From positions 1,736,001-1,800,000 of the forward strand of contig JAFEKR010000011.1 of assembly GCA_019022495.1 (NCBI GenBank): 64,000 nucleotides of DNA, written 5' to 3'. The stretch comes from Epichloe hybrida. Taxonomy: Eukaryota; Ascomycota; Sordariomycetes; Hypocreales; Clavicipitaceae. How positions within the stretch are numbered: the first letter of the stretch is position 1; every line of letters starts with the position of its first letter. Under the pieces are notes generated by a model. It saw only the letters and a list, made by a program, of their open reading frames with translations, was not told the DNA's origin and made no database searches. Of the stretch, positions 61,436-64,000 are shown in pieces. The translations under genes were made by a program, and so were the position numbers.

Positions 61436-63142
61436 AAGGATCAGAAGAAGAAAGGAGGCTTTGAAGAAAATAAGGGCTCTTCTAATTCTAATTCTTCTTC
61501 TAATAAGAAGAAGAAGAAGAAGCAAAAAGGTCAAAAATCAGATAAAAAGGATAATAAAGAGACCTCTGGAGAGGGATCTTTTATGCTAGGAAATTATAAC
61601 CTTTCTAACGGTGCTCTTAAACCGTACAAGAAGCCTAGCCTTCATAAGACTAGTTATAAGAGCTCTAGTAATAGTAGCTCTGATTCTAGCTCTTCTAAAT
61701 TAGATGATAATGAAAAACAAGAAATTAAAACCTTAAATGGTTTTAATTATTACAGCAAAGACATGAAAAAGGCCCTATTATATAATACAGGTTTAACTGT
61801 ACATATAGTTAATTTAAGGGAGGTCTTTAGGGATTATACCCCCTATAAAAAGGGGGAATCCGACCCTATTATGACTGGTGGTAGCCCTATTTACACAAAG
61901 GGTCACGGTAGTGCTATTTTTAAGGTCTTATATCAGAAAAATCCAGCAAGATATAGGACCTTAGTGCTTAAAGATATGCTATATTTTCCTTAGCTTGATG
62001 TTAATATAGTTAGTAGACTTACGCACTATATATCTAGTGGTTGCCTTATAAAAAACCTACTTTATCTTAAAGATAAGTCTTATATTACAACCCTAGATAT
62101 AGAAAAACATGGTTTTTTCTTTCACGTTAAAAACCAATCTACGCCTAAGTTATCTAAAGGGCCTTGTAATAATTTGCATTATATCCGACCTTTTACCTAC
62201 GCCGCTTTTAAGGGTTATAGTTACCCTATAGAGGTTTAAATCCCCTCTAAAAATCTGGATTAGGCTTCTAATTTAGACGAAATTAACGAAAATGATGATG
62301 ATATTAAAGAAATTATACGGGATGATTTAGAGGAATTAGTCCCTTCTTCTTTGCCTATAGCCCTAGGTTAGGTCCCTTATAAATCTAAGGAAATAGATTT
62401 AGGGGTATTAGAGGGCCCTAGTGGAGGAAAAGGGTCCCTAATACCTCTCTAAGAGGCCTGTGGTTCTTAAGGGGCCTAGCAGGGGACTAGTAAAGAAGGC
62501 CCTAGTCTAGATCCTAATTTAGACCCTAAGGATCTTTAATATTAATGGTTATTAGAACTAGCTAGCCTATGGCATGTATAATTAGGGCACCTAGGTCTTC
62601 CTTTGCTAAAGAAAACTAGCCTTATAACTAAAGGAATCCCTGATTTTTCTAAAATTAAGGATAAGGACTTTAGATGTATTGCTTGTGATCAATCTAAGGT
62701 AGTTAGAAGACCTAGGAAATTAGCTATCCCTAACCCCCCTAGAGCTCTAGATTAAATAGAGAGGGATACGCTAAAAATCAGCCCTACGCCGTATAATAAG
62801 CAGTTAATTTGCTTATTTTTAGTTGATTAAAAGACTAGATATAAGTGGGTTATCTTATTACTAAATAAGGAAGGCCTAACTGTTTATAAGGCTATTAAAG
62901 GCTTCTTTAGAGGGCTTAAAAATCAACTAGGTTAATATCCTTAGCATCTTTACTTCAATGGAGGCTAAGAAATCGATTCTAGTTATTAAGCTTAGTTAAA
63001 TTCTAAAGGGATTAAATGTATAACTTCTAGTCCCTATATCCATAAGCAAAATGGATTGGTAGAACGTTTAATTCGTACTATTCTAGATTGATTAAGGGCT
63101 ACTATCTAGTGGGCAAAATTACTGTTATTCTTATAGTGTTTT
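61436..63142 (+). pseudogene. Copia-IV gag end, protease region and integrase, interrupted by Copia-Ic
   Basis: Picks up in the same frame as 16169-17188. It begins with a lysine/serine-rich gag tail (K-D-Q-K-K-K-G-G-F ... N-K-K-K-K-K-K-Q-K), has an unbroken run of 136 codons (61583-61993) covering S-S-S-N-S-S-S-D and the protease region (Y-Y-S-K-D ... L-L-Y-N-T-G; G-H-G-S-A-I-F; L-V-L-K-D-M-L-Y-F-P), then the GAG-pre-integrase L-W-H-V-x-L-G-H-L-G-L-P near 62558-62600, a zinc-finger C-I-A-C-D near 62680, the integrase block L-F-L-V-D-x-K-T-R-Y-K-W near 62815, and S-P-Y-I-H-K-Q-N-G-L-V-E-R near 63028 with catalytic Glu kept. RIP is mild. RT and RNase H lie right of the window. Confidence 0.88.
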
Positions 63143-63438
63143 TGTTGGTATCTACAGGATACCATTGACCTACGCGTAGGGTTTTCGGGGTGGACTAAAG
63201 TGCACGTAATTATTATATATTCTAGTCTATTAAAGCAAGCAAAAAGGGGATTAAATAGAAGCAAAGAGGGTACACTATTTATTATAGGAAAAGGGGCCTT
63301 AATTAGGGTTATTAGCGAAGAGGCCGCATATGCTAACCCTAATCGCAGCGCGGTCAGGCTAGATATGTAAGTCCGTAATATAACGCGCTTACCTAATCAG
63401 AGGCGCGCACCCTTATTAATATTATACTTATTCTAACA
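63143..63438 (-). repeat. 3' LTR of Copia-Ic (296 bp)
   Basis: TGTTGGTATC to TTCTAACA, family member of the LTRs at 12283, 46365 and 52443. The inverted polypurine tract CTAGAAACTCTCTCTTTTT follows at 63439. Confidence 0.95.
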
Positions 63439-63699
63439 CTAGAAACTCTCTCTTTTTAATATAATTATTAATATATAATATTAATAAGAGAAGTGAATAG
63501 GAATTAAGGAATGAATAAGATTAAATGATTGCAAATAATATCATAAGAAAAGGGTAAGGGGAAGGGGTATAATAAATAACAAAATCGAATCTATAAGCCT
63601 ATATAAGGATAAGTAGGCCTAATTCTTAACACCTTTAATCTCGTTAGATTAATACAAACGTTATAATCACGTAACCTACCCTTCTATCCTAATAGTCGC

Positions 63700-64000
63700 C
63701 TTATTACTTGTGATAAACCTCTTAAATGCCTTGTTTAGCAATGCCTTTGTAAATATATTAGTAAGGTTATCATTCCTATCAATCCATCTAATCTTGTAGA
63801 TCTCTTATTACTTATATAATTAACAAAGGGCTATGATATTAATTATAAGACGCTTCTCCTTTATGGTACTAAGCTTAATAAGGTATTTATATAAAGAGTA
63901 CGAATTAGTATAAATAATAATAGGAATCGTAAGGAGGTTTAATTAATAGGTAATTAACCTAAGCGTTATTAAGACTACGTAAGCTATATTAGCACTAGTA
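63700..64000 (-). pseudogene. Copia-Ic RNase H C-terminal fragment
   Basis: Minus strand: I-R-W-I-D-R-N-D-N-L-T-N-I-F-T-K-A-L-L-N-K-A-F-K near 63725-63800, the C-terminal signature of copia RNase H, with the tryptophan still present. The rest of the polyprotein extends right of the window. Confidence 0.8.

Larger units (their letters stand above)
63143..64000 (-). mobile_element. Copia-Ic, left end of a third Copia-I copy, runs off window
   Basis: A 296-bp 3' LTR at 63143-63438, then internal sequence matching 46661-47220 of Copia-Ib on the minus strand. It interrupts the Copia-IV integrase frame. The right half and second TSD are outside the window. Confidence 0.92.

Noticed and set aside
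61341..61589. 82-codon plus-strand open frame rich in Arg and Ile
   Set aside because: It spans the Gypsy-I LTR end and the TSD and reads Copia-IV gag out of frame. The true frame starts again at 61436.

Overview
The window looks like an AT-rich, gene-free heterochromatic block from a filamentous ascomycete (Pezizomycotina). It is made almost entirely of transposable elements damaged by repeat-induced point mutation (RIP). CpA is strongly depleted and TpA enriched. Glutamine codons appear as TAG/TAA inside otherwise readable gag and pol frames on both strands. Paired LTR copies differ almost only by C/T and G/A transitions. I see no intact host gene, rRNA, convincing tRNA or CRISPR array, and every coding region is a pseudogene. 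No species can be named from this sequence.

The elements form nested insertions whose borders I could place from LTRs, target-site duplications (TSDs) and comparison of filled with empty copies. I use local names. LEFT BLOCK (1-12578): Copia-I copy a, minus strand, runs off the left edge, is split by a 7.9-kb Helitron (about 704-8629), and ends with its 5' LTR at 12283-12578. It lies in a relict Copia-V gag-protease fragment (12584 to about 14000, minus). From 14000 to 16168 comes non-coding DNA with islands that escaped RIP.

MAIN NEST (about 16169-63142): Copia-IV (gag 16169-17188, pol 61436-63142) is interrupted by the chromovirus Gypsy-I (17189-61430, TSD CCCCC). Gypsy-I is interrupted by Copia-IIa (18791-54935, TSD GTAGT). 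Copia-IIa holds two further insertions of its own family: Copia-IIb (22818-30030, same strand, TSD AAAGC) and Copia-IIc (31264-53375, opposite strand, TSD AAAAG). Copia-IIb carries a 403-bp inverted-repeat element, MITE-1 (28307-28709, TSD of 9 bp). Copia-IIc is interrupted by hAT-N1 (34520-43467, TSD AAGGTAGT), a non-autonomous hAT-like element that holds Copia-III (36496-43239, TSD TATAT), and by Copia-Ib (46365-52738, TSD GTAAT). Copia-IV is itself interrupted at its right end by Copia-Ic (63143 to beyond 64000, minus).

The reconstruction is checked by arithmetic. After removing insertions and one TSD copy each, Copia-IIa, IIb and IIc are 6.81, 6.80 and 6.78 kb, hAT-N1 is 2.2 kb and Gypsy-I 8.1 kb. 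The deepest chain has six levels: Copia-IV > Gypsy-I > Copia-IIa > Copia-IIc > hAT-N1 > Copia-III. The elements do not work together as a pathway. Each once encoded its own mobility proteins, now disabled by stops and by loss of catalytic residues, for example YLDD to YLNN in Gypsy reverse transcriptase and HUH to YUY in the Helitron replication initiator.
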